Assembly: GCA_010094045.1 (NCBI GenBank)
Contig: ML986628.1
Coordinates: forward strand, 235,145-247,379
DNA length: 12,235 nt
Direction: 5' to 3'
Source of the DNA: Lojkania enalia
Lineage: Eukaryota; Ascomycota; Dothideomycetes; Pleosporales
Program-made: the position numbers and the translations under genes
Shown here: in pieces, positions 1 through 7,005 of the stretch
Layout: each line of letters starts with the position of its first letter
How positions within the stretch are numbered: position 1 is the first letter of the stretch
The notes under the pieces: model-generated
Databases searched by the model: none
What the model saw: the letters and a program-made list of their open reading frames with translations, nothing else
What the model was told of the DNA's origin: nothing

Positions 1-34
1 ATATTTATATATATAAAAAAGGGGTATATTAGCT

Positions 35-82
35 AATATCCAGCGTAATATCCGGCGTAATATCGACCGTAATATTATACGT
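35..82 (+). repeat. Four tandem copies of a 12-bp unit
   Basis: Four adjacent 12-bp units (35-46, 47-58, 59-70, 71-82) follow the pattern AATATC-N4-CGT closely; the last unit is the most diverged. The unit is a multiple of three and lies in the same phase as the downstream RT motif, so it reads as a four-residue repeat Asn-Ile-x-Arg. It sits where the conserved fingers/palm part of RT upstream of the catalytic motif would be expected, and that part is not recognisable here. It may be a local expansion or the edge of a rearrangement. Confidence 0.7.
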
Positions 83-109
83 CGATATCTAATACAGCTT
101 AGTAGACTA

Positions 110-840
110 GCCGAAAATCCCTATAATATTAATATATTCTATATTACTTATATTAATAATATTCTAATATTTAGGAAGAATCTAAAGGATTATAAGTAGT
201 ATATCTAGCTAGTTTTTAAAGCCTTAAAAGTAAATAATCTATAGTTTAATATAGATAAGTATAAATTCTACTAGTTAAAAGTAATCTATCTAGAGTATAT
301 AATTATTATAGAAGGGATTTATATAGACTTAAAGAAGGTAGAGATAATTATTAACTAAAAATACTCTAAGAATATAAAATATATTTAAGCTTTTATAGGC
401 TTTATAAACTTCTACTAACAATTTATTAGTAACTTCTTATAGAAAGTCTTCCCTTTAGTAGCTCTAACTAAGAAGAATACTTAATTTAACTAGAATAATA
501 GCTGTTAATATTCTTTTAACTACTTAAAAGATACTTTTATCTCTATACTAATTCTCTAATACTTTAATCTTAAACTGCTAATAGTAGTAGAAGCTAACGT
601 ATTTAACTTTATAATAGCTAGTATACTATCCTAGAAAGGCGCTAATAGTAAACTAAGACCTATTATCTACTTCTTTAAGTGTATAAACTCTACTAAAAGT
701 AACTATAAAATATATAATAAGGAACTACTTATAATTATCTAATATTTTAAGTAATAGAGGCTTAAATTAGAAGGTATAGTATTTCTTATAGAAGTACTAA
801 GCGATTATAAGAACTTATAGTATTTTATAATAATAAAATA
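110..840 (+). pseudogene. G1 pol fragment: RT C-terminus and RNase H
   Basis: The polyprotein fragment would have copied retrotransposon RNA into DNA and degraded the RNA strand. Visible in order: the RT catalytic box at 149-160, reading Y-I-N-N-I-L-I-F where the family has YIDD, so both metal-binding Asp are now Asn (GAY to AAY); the RT thumb/connection block around 385-480, with a recognisable F-I-G-F-I-N-F-Y run followed by a P-L-V-A-L-T-K-K run; and RNase H from about 500, with V-V-E-A-N near 587-598 (family V-E-T/A-D, again Asp to Asn), then a Lys-Glu-Leu-Leu block near 720 and a D-Y-K-N-L run near 803-817. About ten stops fit Gln, Trp or Arg codons hit by C-to-T or G-to-A. The frame runs to 840 and continues after FotA. 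Non-functional. Confidence 0.85.
839..840. repeat. TA target-site duplication of FotA, left copy
   Basis: TA immediately precedes the left inverted repeat and matches the TA at 2713-2714 after the right one. This is the hallmark of Tc1/mariner/Fot1 insertion. Removing FotA and one TA restores the G1 frame exactly (Lys-[TAG]-Leu-Asn). The TAG is most simply a former CAG Gln codon, so the TA target was probably created by RIP. Confidence 0.88.
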
Positions 841-910
841 ACGTACAGTATAAGCGAGCTGATCACCCAAGCGAGCTGATTATAATGCTAAGACCACACC
901 AAAATCGCGA
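841..910 (+). repeat. FotA left terminal inverted repeat (70 bp)
   Basis: Positions 841-910 match the reverse complement of 2643-2712 at 63 of 70 bases. Of the seven differences one is a transversion and six are transitions, all in CpA/TpG versus TpA context. Within the repeat the 12-mer AAGCGAGCTGAT occurs twice in direct orientation (852-863 and 869-880), 17 bp apart start to start. This is the expected layout for paired transposase binding sites. Confidence 0.95.
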
Positions 911-969
911 CTACTTTTCGCAAAATATTATACTTTCTTATATTCTATCGTACTATATAGTATAGTAGC

Positions 970-2622
970 CTATTCTTCTATATCTATAGCATCATTTTTA
1001 CACGTCCGCGAGTTATGCCTAGCCTCGCCGCACTGCCTGCAGCGCCTTTAAGTTAGCTGGCCTCCATTAACGCGCGCCTTCTTCCTACCCTTCTTCCTAT
1101 TAGTACGAGCGCTAAACTCTTTTAGAGCAGTTAATCGAGCGTCTTCTTTAATTGTTAGGTTGCCTTCCTTTTATATACGCTTTCTTTTATGCGATCGATG
1201 TTGTGTGGCGGCCTTATTAGCTGCTTGAAGCTCAGCGACCTGAGCGCGTAATAGTACGTTTTTATGTATTATATACGTAGCACCCTTTGTAAACTATTTA
1301 AACGCTTCTACTATTAAAGTAGACGAGCTATCTAGATGCTTTTAAACTCTTGATCGAACGTACGCAGATTAAGACCCAAATTCGATAGGATTACTTGGTG
1401 TTTTTAACTCCTAAGGGGTATCTTCGACCGTAGGAGGTGTTAGCGTACGTAGTCGAACTTTAAGCTTTAATAGTACTGCATCTAGGTCGAATAGAACTAG
1501 GCTAGCGCCTCGAAAGCTACTTAGGATATTACTCTTTGTAATTGCTGCGTTAAAAGCTGCTTTAAAATAGAGTAAGAACTCGATTTTCGTGATGTAGTTG
1601 ATATGACCGCGCATCAGCTGCTCGACTTAGCGCCCGTACGCAGTCTTTAAAGGCGAGAAATAACCTACATCTAGTAGCTGCAGTAGGTGCGACGAATGTA
1701 GAAGTATGTAGAGAGTAATAATATTCTTTTCCTCGTAGAGCTGCCTAAATTTAAGCGAGTCGTGGCTCTTATAGCTGTCGAGAATTAGTAATTGATATGT
1801 ACTAATAGTACGATCCTTTATATGCGCGTTAAAGTGCTTTAACCACTTAATACTAATATTATTTGTCGTCCAGCCGTTATCAGTAACCTATATAGCCCAG
1901 GTTGGTGGAATATTGTCTTCTTTATACTATACAGAGAGGTGGTAGGTGCCTGTAAAGATAATAAAAGGTAGTATCGCCTATCCTGTTGCGTTAATGCCCT
2001 AGATGACTGTAGTCCACTCGTGATTGCCTGGCTGGAGCTGCTTTGGTCGATTCTGTCTCTTAGAGCTAGTAACTACTGCTCCTGTCGATATCACGCCTAT
2101 TATAAAGCCTGATTCGTTAAAGTTGTACGTGTTTTCGTCGACGATACTATACTTAGCCTTTATATTCTGTACAAGGCAGAACCAGCCTCCTATAACCTTA
2201 GGATCCTCGTATTTAGCTCTTAAATAGTCGTACTTTCGATTGAATTTAACCTTAAGCTCAGGCGTACGTTTAATAAAGTTCTCTGCCCAGTTCTTTCTAA
2301 TCTAGCTAGCAGAGCGCGCAGCTAGCAGTGAATTGGCTATATCTTAAATAGTAGCAAGCCGCGGCGGAAATCCTCTTATATTTAGATCTAGTATATGCTG
2401 AACAATTACCCACTCCTTAGTCTTACTGAGCTTCATTAAATTAGGCCGGCAATCGCGTCGTGGAGCTGTTCCTCGCCTTCGTATACTAAGTATACTTTAG
2501 GAGACATTATAGATTGATGCAACGCGACGCATAGTTAGTATCGCGTCTTGTTAAAGAGCTTAGAGTGCAAGCTGTATTCTAGCTTCTTTCTAAATTGATT
2601 CTGCAGTTGTTAGTTGTAGTAT
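970..2622 (-). pseudogene. FotA transposase pseudogene (Pogo/Fot1 DDE family)
   Basis: One phase on the - strand runs from about 2622 to the TAG at 970-972 (about 550 codons, the usual Fot1 length) with no net indel and about a dozen TAA/TAG codons fitting Gln, Trp or Arg. Domains in order: N-terminal Psq/CENP-B-type helix-turn-helix DNA-binding region (about 2600-2250), with a D-L-N-I-R-G-F-P-P-R run; DDE catalytic core; basic coiled tail; and a C-X2-C-X4-H-X4-C zinc knuckle at 1000-1041 with all four ligands intact. Catalytic triad: the first Asp (family N-F-D-E) is Asn, AAC at 2116-2118; the second (L-I-L-D, GAC at 1777-1779) and third (L-L-D-V-G, GAT at 1669-1671) survive. The longest stop-free stretch, 1411-1614, is the conserved block after the third Asp. 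The start is inferred: an ATA at 2620-2622 may be a former ATG. Non-functional. Confidence 0.9.
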
Positions 2623-2642
2623 AATACTGTAAAGTATAATTA

Positions 2643-2712
2643 TCGCGATTTTAGTAGGGTCTTAGCATCATAATCAGCTCGCTTAGGTGATCAGCTCGCT
2701 TGTGCTGTACGT
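2643..2712 (-). repeat. FotA right terminal inverted repeat (70 bp)
   Basis: Inverse copy of 841-910. On the + strand the internal 12-mer appears as ATCAGCTCGCTT at 2673-2684 and 2690-2701, so the element carries four copies in total. This copy retains CA where the left copy has TA at repeat positions 9 and 11 and TG at 44; it has TA where the left copy keeps CA at 28, 57 and 60. Confidence 0.95.
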
Positions 2713-2714
2713 TA
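2713..2714. repeat. TA target-site duplication of FotA, right copy
   Basis: TA directly follows the right inverted repeat and pairs with 839-840. The G1 reading frame resumes with the next base: TA plus G2715 forms TAG, then Leu-Asn. Confidence 0.88.
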
Positions 2715-3367
2715 GTTAAACTATTAATAGGTCTATTAGTTAGAATATCTATTAAAGTTTAACTTTAGTATTATATACTAATCTAGAAAACTTAGAAAAA
2801 AGTCTAATACTTTAACTTAGAGGTTATAAAATAAACTTATATAAGAAGAGGCCTATAAAAGTTATTAATAGATATTATTTCGTCTTAAACTATTCTAATA
2901 AATAGAAGTAGGCTAATTAATTATAGAGATTATTAATAAAAAATATATAAATAATAATCTAATCTAAAATACTCTAAAATTATTAAGAGAAAGAATCTAT
3001 TAATATAAGCTTTTAACTTTAGTTAACTATAAAAAGTATAATAATTAACTATACTACTAAAATCGACTTATAATATTAGACTATAATAAGCTAAAGCTTA
3101 AGCTACTATAAACTATTTATAACTTACTATCTAGTAGATACTCTAGTTAAGAAAAGACTTTAGAAATACTTTAATATAAGTACTATTAGTTAAAAATATT
3201 CGACTTAGTATAATAATATATAGACTATTATTATATATACTAAAGAAATAAGACTTTTAGAGAAAAATATTATAGATTACTTAAACTATTATCTATACTT
3301 AAATAAAGGTTTTAAAATATCTCTATAGATTTTATAATTAATCTACTAGAATTAGAAGGTTATATAT
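2713..3367 (+). pseudogene. G1 pol fragment: RNase H end and integrase start
   Basis: Continuation of the G1 polyprotein after FotA, in the phase that exactly continues 840. From 2716 it shows the end of RNase H and linker, including a F-N-F-S-I-I-Y run (2758-2778) and a K-K-S-N-T-L-T run that matches the conserved G-K-x-D-A-L-(T/S)-R segment with RIP changes. The integrase zinc-binding region follows; near 3229-3252 Tyr stands for the Cys of a C-x2-C-Q-R-N-K-T-F block. The integrase core then begins with I-S-I-D-F-I-I-N-L (near 3319-3345), keeping the first catalytic Asp. Homology stops abruptly at about 3367, before the second catalytic residue, where G3's probable LTR begins. No net indel across roughly 650 bp. 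Non-functional. Confidence 0.82.
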
Positions 3368-3660
3368 TATAGATACCCCTACGGAAATCCCTGTACTAGA
3401 CCTAATTAAGATCTAGAACTCTATATAGCTAGAAGAATAAAGCTAATATAAGATATATAATATACTTAGTAGTTTAGTTAACTAAGTAACTAAATAGGAA
3501 GGAATAGTAAAAGAACTAAATTATATTTAATAACCTTATAACTTTAAACTTTATAGCTCTTTATAGTTAACTTAAATATCCTTTATATACTCTACTTACG
3601 TACTTCTATTATAAGCCTATAAGAATAATCCTCTTATAACATGTAATCCCTTTTAGTTAT
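3368..3660 (+). repeat. Probable 5' LTR of G3 (3' edge uncertain)
   Basis: The left edge is placed where G1 integrase homology ends. A TATAGATACCCC start would be TGTAGATACCCC before RIP, giving the canonical TG. The segment has no coding signal in any frame and precedes a gag leader, as an LTR should. The right edge, somewhere near 3640-3670, is a guess because RIP hides the CA end and I cannot place a primer-binding site. No second copy is in the window, so LTR identity is unproven. Confidence 0.45.
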
Positions 3661-3897
3661 TATCCTATCCTACACCTAGCTAATTAGAGGCTGTTATACT
3701 TTAACTACCCTCGTAAGATTAGAAGAAGTGAGACTAGTTAGACTACCCTAGTTATAAGGAAAGAGATACCTTTAGTAAGTAACGTAGGAAACTTACGCAA
3801 GCAGAATATCGGGATTAGCTAGTAAGACTACCTCTTCGGAGGTAGGTATAATAACTATATTTATAAGAATATAGAATAAGTTAATATAATAATAGGA
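3661..3897 (+). other. G3 untranslated leader
   Basis: Non-coding stretch between the probable LTR and gag, somewhat richer in G and C than its surroundings (CTTACGCAAGCAG, TATCGGGATT). It contains the UUCG hairpin at 3828-3845. The primer-binding site should lie at its left edge, but none is identifiable with confidence. Confidence 0.45.
3828..3845 (+). other. Perfect 7-bp hairpin with a UUCG tetraloop
   Basis: CTACCTC-TTCG-GAGGTAG forms a perfect 7-bp stem closed by C(UUCG)G, an exceptionally stable RNA tetraloop class. It sits in the gag leader of G3, 52 bp upstream of the inferred gag start, a position where retroelements often carry packaging or translation-control structures. It has no T-run, so it is not an obvious terminator. 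Confidence 0.55.
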
Positions 3898-5790
3898 ATA
3901 GCTAGTTCTAGTAGATAAATAGATAAGAAGCCTAAAAGAGACTTAGAACAGCCTTTTTAAAAGTTTTAAAAGAATATAAGAAATAGTTAATAGTAAGTAA
4001 GAAATAGAACTCGCGGGAATTATCTAGAAACTTAAGTAAGTTAAAAGAGTATTACTAACAACATATTATTAGTAATAAATTAAATTAGTACTACTTAACA
4101 AGTTTAATAGAACTAGGTCTAAACTTAAAGAATTTCTAGCAGTAGTAAGAATCTATATTAATACTAATCTAGATATTATCTAGTATAAGAATAAGAAAGT
4201 ACTATTTATTAGAGCCTATTTAATAGGCAAACCCTTTAACTAGTTCTAGTCCTTTCTAATAGATTTTAAGAACTATGTAGAAGAATACTAGAAAAGTAAA
4301 ACTAAGATAATATTTATAAGTCTAATATACTTCTAATAGAAATTTAAACTAGCGTTTAGGAATATTAATAAAATATAAGTAGTAGAAAATAGATTCTATA
4401 ATCTAATTTAACTAGAATCTATTATCTTATATATATTAAGCTTTTAATAGCTCTCGAATAAAGTTGTATAGGATAACTATAGTATAATAGTAAAGTTCTA
4501 TAAAAGGTTAAAAATAGAAATAAGAAGGGTAATAATATATATAGAATAACTTTAAAATCTAATATTATACTTCTAACTAGTAAAAAAAATTAATAATAAA
4601 CTATACTAGTTTAAAAATAAGAAAAGATAAATATACTACTAGAGGGTATACTTTTTAGTAAAAGCTGCTAATATAGGTAGATCTATAAATCTAAATACTA
4701 TTAGAGAAAAGAAGTTTAAATTATAAGTAACTTAAGAAAGAAAGATTTAGAAGAAGAATATTTAGTACTATAATTATTAGAAACTAAGATATATAGTAAA
4801 AGAATATTAAAGTAAAAAGAAAGAAAAGAAGAACTAGCCTATAAAAGATAAACCGTAGGAAGTAGGTAAAGAAAAACTAGCCGTAAATATAGAATATAGA
4901 ACCCTATATTAGTCCTTCTATAATAAAAATAAGTATTAAATATACTAACAACTTAAAAAAACTATAAGATATTAGTTTTAAAAGAAAATATAACTTATAG
5001 TAATATAAGAACGTATAAAAAGATAGTTAGAAGAAGTTTAGGAAGAATTAGATAAGAACGAAAAAATAAACACTCTATTATAAGTAGAAGAAGCTACTAC
5101 TAAAGTACTAATACTTAAACTAGTACCTAAAGTATATTTTATATACTAATAAAGAATAATTAAGTATAAATAAGGAACTCTAGCTTTTATAGCTATTTTA
5201 TAAGAAGAACTGCCTATAAAATTTTATAATAAGAATAGACTAAAATAAGATATTATTAATATTTATAAAGAATAGCAAAATATCTATCCTAGAGAAATCT
5301 ACTTCTTATACATCTAAAAATAGATAGAAACGATAAAAGTAGTAGAAGAATATTTTAATATAATAGATTAGGATAAGGTTGTATATATAGTATAAAAAGT
5401 AGTAGCCTTTGTATTAAGTAAAGTACTAGTAAAATACTAGATACTAAAAGTATTATAATATAAGTAAGAATAGAACTACTAGATTAGAGAAGATAATAAC
5501 TCTTATATAAACGAATACTATCTAGTATATTTTAACATAGTATAAATATTATATATTAAATAAAAATATAAAGTCTACTAAAAAAGAAAAGAAAATATAG
5601 ATATATAGCTAAAGCGACTAAATAAAGATAAGATGCTTAAAAACTCTATTAAGTAAGAAGCTATAATAAAATAGGAAGTTATTAAATAAATCTAAAATAT
5701 ATATTAGAGGAAGACTATAGTATAAATGTTTAAAATAGAAATATCTAAAATATATATCTATAAAAGAAGTAATAGTCTATTAATTTAAGG
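3898..5790 (+). pseudogene. G3 gag pseudogene with decayed zinc knuckle and long tail
   Basis: Gag forms the retrotransposon particle and binds RNA. The likely start is ATA at 3898-3900 (former ATG), followed by Ala-Ser-Ser-Ser-Arg. The body then reads in the 2-mod-3 phase, implying one indel near 3960. From 4082 it matches the Retrotrans_gag pattern: a K-F-N-R-T-R-S-K-L-K-E-F-L run, an L-I-G-K-P-F-N run, then an E-N-R-F-Y-N-L block near 4385. The CCHC knuckle at 4766-4807 has every ligand turned to Tyr (Cys TGY and His CAY to TAY). After the knuckle the same phase continues about 330 codons, Lys/Glu-rich with a probable coiled coil near 5010-5080 (Q-L-E-E-V-Q-E-E-L-D, reading TAG as Gln), before protease appears in another phase. 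I do not recognise this tail. Stops fit Gln/Trp codons. Confidence 0.72.
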
Positions 5791-5799
5791 TAATTTAAC

Positions 5800-6393
5800 T
5801 ATATAGAATTATAGGAGAATATTATCTTATAATACTAAAATAATATTATAGCTATAAAGTATATATATTTATTAATAGTAGAGTAATAAAGAATTTTATA
5901 ACTAGTAACTATATTACTAGAGAAGAAATACTTATAGTATATCTAGAACGACTTTATATAATCTAAACTATAGAAGAAAAAGACTTCTAGAAGAAAGTTA
6001 TATATATTATAGAACTAGAAGAGTTCGAAATTCTAGAAATAACTTTAATAAGGGTAGATATTTTAAATTGTAGAAATTACTGTCTATAATATTATCCTAG
6101 AAATTCTATAGCTAAAAAAGAAAAACCTTTAAATAAACTAGTAAACTAGACGAATTATTCTTAAAGATTCTAGCTAGCTAATTAAAAAATAACTTGCTAT
6201 AATAGTAAAAGAAGTAGTAAAAGAATTATTCTTAATAGAAAATATATTATATAGTATATTTAAGGAGTACTAATACTTAATAAAACAACTTTAAGAACTA
6301 CTATAATACTTACCTAAATATAGAGAATATAACTATAAAATTAAGCTATAACTAAAAAAGAACTTAGATATAGACTAATATAATCTACTATTA
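5800..6393 (+). pseudogene. G3 pol fragment: aspartic protease and RT N-terminus
   Basis: In the 0-mod-3 phase, K-V-Y-I-F-I-N-S-R-V-I-K-N-F-I (about 5856-5900) matches the retropepsin motif K-V-x-I-x-I-D-S-G-A-x-x-N-F-I. The catalytic triplet Asp-Ser-Gly is now Asn-Ser-Arg (5874-5882) and the next Ala is Val, all transitions. A frame at 1 mod 3 then gives the segment preceding Gypsy RT: Y-R-E-Y-N-Y-K-I-K-L near 6319-6348 (family Y-R-E-x-D-H-K-I-E-L) and a Y-N-L-L-L run at 6378-6392. It is cut at 6393 by FotB. Protease and RT parts are one base out of phase with each other, so an indel lies between about 6000 and 6200. Non-functional. Confidence 0.75.
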
Positions 6394-6425
6394 AGCAGTT
6401 AAAACTACCGAGCGGTTAGTAACCT
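6394..6425 (+). repeat. FotB left terminal repeat (single end visible; length inferred)
   Basis: Begins after the TA at 6392-6393. The partner end should lie beyond the window, so the true length cannot be measured. The assignment rests on position (end of G3 homology, before a Pogo-type transposase) and on the TA target. Confidence 0.5.
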
Positions 6426-6482
6426 TCTAAAATCTCTACCACCCTATTAATTTTCGTAATATTTCTACAACTACGCGATAGA

Positions 6483-6773
6483 ATATACTTATCTAAAGCC
6501 GATATAACTATAGTAAATAAAGCTTTTAAATAAGGTTAATTTAAGTTAAATCTAGCTATAGTATAGGCGTTTAAAGTTAGCTATACCACCCTAAGAGAGC
6601 GCCGTAATAGGAGACCTTATAGAGTTAATTACACCCCCAATTCGAAGAATCTTATAGAGCTGGAGAAGAGGTCGATTATAGACTATATACTTAATATAGA
6701 TACGCGTAGGTTTTAGCTTAATCTTAATATACTATAAGATATAGCTAATAAACTGCTTCTTAATCACGGTTAG
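6483..6773 (+). pseudogene. FotB transposase N-terminus (truncated, RIPed)
   Basis: Frame from ATA 6483-6485 (probable former ATG): Tyr-Leu-Ser-Lys-Ala-Asp, then a Psq-type helix-turn-helix with A-F-K-V-S-Y-T-T-L-R-E-R (near 6561-6596), Y-T-P-N-S-K (near 6624-6641), an E-L-E block and Y-I-L-N-I-D-T-R (near 6684-6707), the typical DNA-binding half of Pogo/Fot1 transposases. Compare Asp-Leu-Asn-Ile-Arg-Gly-Phe at the same place in FotA. Five or so stops fit Gln/Trp codons. It ends after Leu-Leu-Leu-Asn-His-Gly at G2's probable LTR, roughly 97 residues in. The DDE core is missing and is predicted right of the window. Confidence 0.8.
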
Positions 6774-6978
6774 TAAGAAGGTTTAAGGATAAAACGGGAT
6801 TAGATATAATAAGAATCTATTATTATTAAAGCTAGAGAAAGAGAAGAGAAGGTATATAGTAGTAAGATATATATTATTCGCTTACTTTAGTTTAGGCAGG
6901 TATAGGGTCGTATAAGGGTAACTGCTATTATAGCATCGCAGGAACGGGACTGAGCTATAGACTGGGACCTTTATAATA
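6774..6978 (-). repeat. Probable 3' LTR of G2 (about 205 bp)
   Basis: The left edge is set by a direct match: 6774-6797 equals 12076-12099 at 22 of 24 bases, both differences transitions. The right edge is set by the polypurine tract. Read on the element's strand the segment would start TATTATAAAGG and end CCTTCTTA; reversing CpA-to-TpA changes gives TG...CA, the canonical LTR ends. Beyond the first 24 bp the two copies are hard to align, although GGTATATAG recurs at the same offset of 77 and TATAGG at offsets 127 and 128. Confidence 0.6.
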
Positions 6979-7005
6979 TTCCCCTCCTCCTTCTCCTCTT
7001 CCTCT
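6979..7005 (-). other. Polypurine tract of G2
   Basis: An uninterrupted 27-base pyrimidine run on the + strand is purine-only on the element's strand and ends in GGAGGAGGGGAA next to the inferred LTR start. This is where plus-strand DNA synthesis is primed in LTR elements. It overlaps the pol stop codon by two bases, which is compact but known in such elements. Confidence 0.6.

Larger units (their letters stand above)
1..840 (+). mobile_element. Ty3/Gypsy element G1, left fragment (RIP-degraded)
   Basis: This is the interior of a Ty3/Gypsy LTR retrotransposon; its 5' part lies left of the window or was lost. The frame starting at positions equal to 2 mod 3 carries reverse transcriptase and then RNase H signatures, broken only by TAA/TAG codons that fit former CAA, CAG, CGA or TGG. 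CA and TG dinucleotides are almost absent while TA is everywhere, which is the RIP pattern. FotA interrupts the element at 840/841, and the same polypeptide resumes in phase at 2713. No LTR of this element is visible here. Confidence 0.88.
841..2712 (-). mobile_element. FotA: full-length Fot1/Pogo-type DNA transposon
   Basis: A complete 1872-bp class II element of the Tc1/mariner superfamily (Fot1/Pogo branch), inserted in G1. Evidence: 70-bp inverted repeats at both ends, a TA duplication, and one transposase frame (- strand) filling the interior. Fungal Fot1-like elements are typically about 1.9 kb with a transposase of about 540 residues, which matches. The element keeps far more CA, TG and CG dinucleotides than the flanking Gypsy DNA, so it has been through less RIP and is probably a younger arrival. 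It has in-frame stops and a lost catalytic Asp, so it cannot make its own transposase. Intact ends could still be mobilised by a source in the genome. Confidence 0.93.
3368..6393 (+). mobile_element. Ty3/Gypsy element G3, 5' two-thirds, inserted in G1
   Basis: Second + strand Gypsy element: probable 5' LTR and leader (3368-3897), gag (about 3898-5790), protease (motif at 5874-5885) and the first residues of RT (to 6393), cut by FotB. It must be separate from G1 because gag restarts after integrase and G1 integrase stops mid-domain. The rest of RT, RNase H, integrase and the 3' LTR are absent here and are predicted right of the window. RIP is very heavy. Confidence 0.8.
6394..6773 (+). mobile_element. 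FotB: left end of a second Fot1/Pogo-type transposon
   Basis: Starts right after a TA (6392-6393) in G3 RT with AGCAGTTAAAACTACCGAGC, a terminal repeat unrelated to FotA's, so a different family. The transposase N-terminus is encoded on the + strand from about 6483. G2's probable LTR interrupts the element at 6774. The rest of the transposase and the right inverted repeat are not in the window. RIP is heavy but lighter than in G1 and G3 (several CACC and CCCC tracts survive). Confidence 0.75.

Noticed and set aside
35..82. CRISPR-like array
   Set aside because: The units are directly adjacent 12-mers without spacers, in a eukaryotic transposon context; this is a minisatellite.
1411..1614. 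A separate small protein on the - strand
   Set aside because: It is in phase with, and homologous to, the C-terminal core of Fot1/Pogo transposase; its Met is internal and its stop is most simply a former Gln or Trp codon. It is part of the FotA pseudogene.
2024..2227. Open frame of 67 codons on the + strand
   Set aside because: It is the antisense of the conserved transposase core of FotA (around the first catalytic Asp), has no homology of its own that I recognise, and is a by-product of the low RIP level there.
3000..3300. tRNA or other RNA gene in AT-rich, stop-rich stretches
   Set aside because: No cloverleaf arms or GGTTCRANYCC-type T-arm seen on either strand; the stretch reads as degraded integrase in the G1 phase.
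5800..6390. A novel gene with several overlapping open stretches
   Set aside because: The DSG-type protease motif and the pre-RT block explain it as G3 pol with an indel between the two parts.
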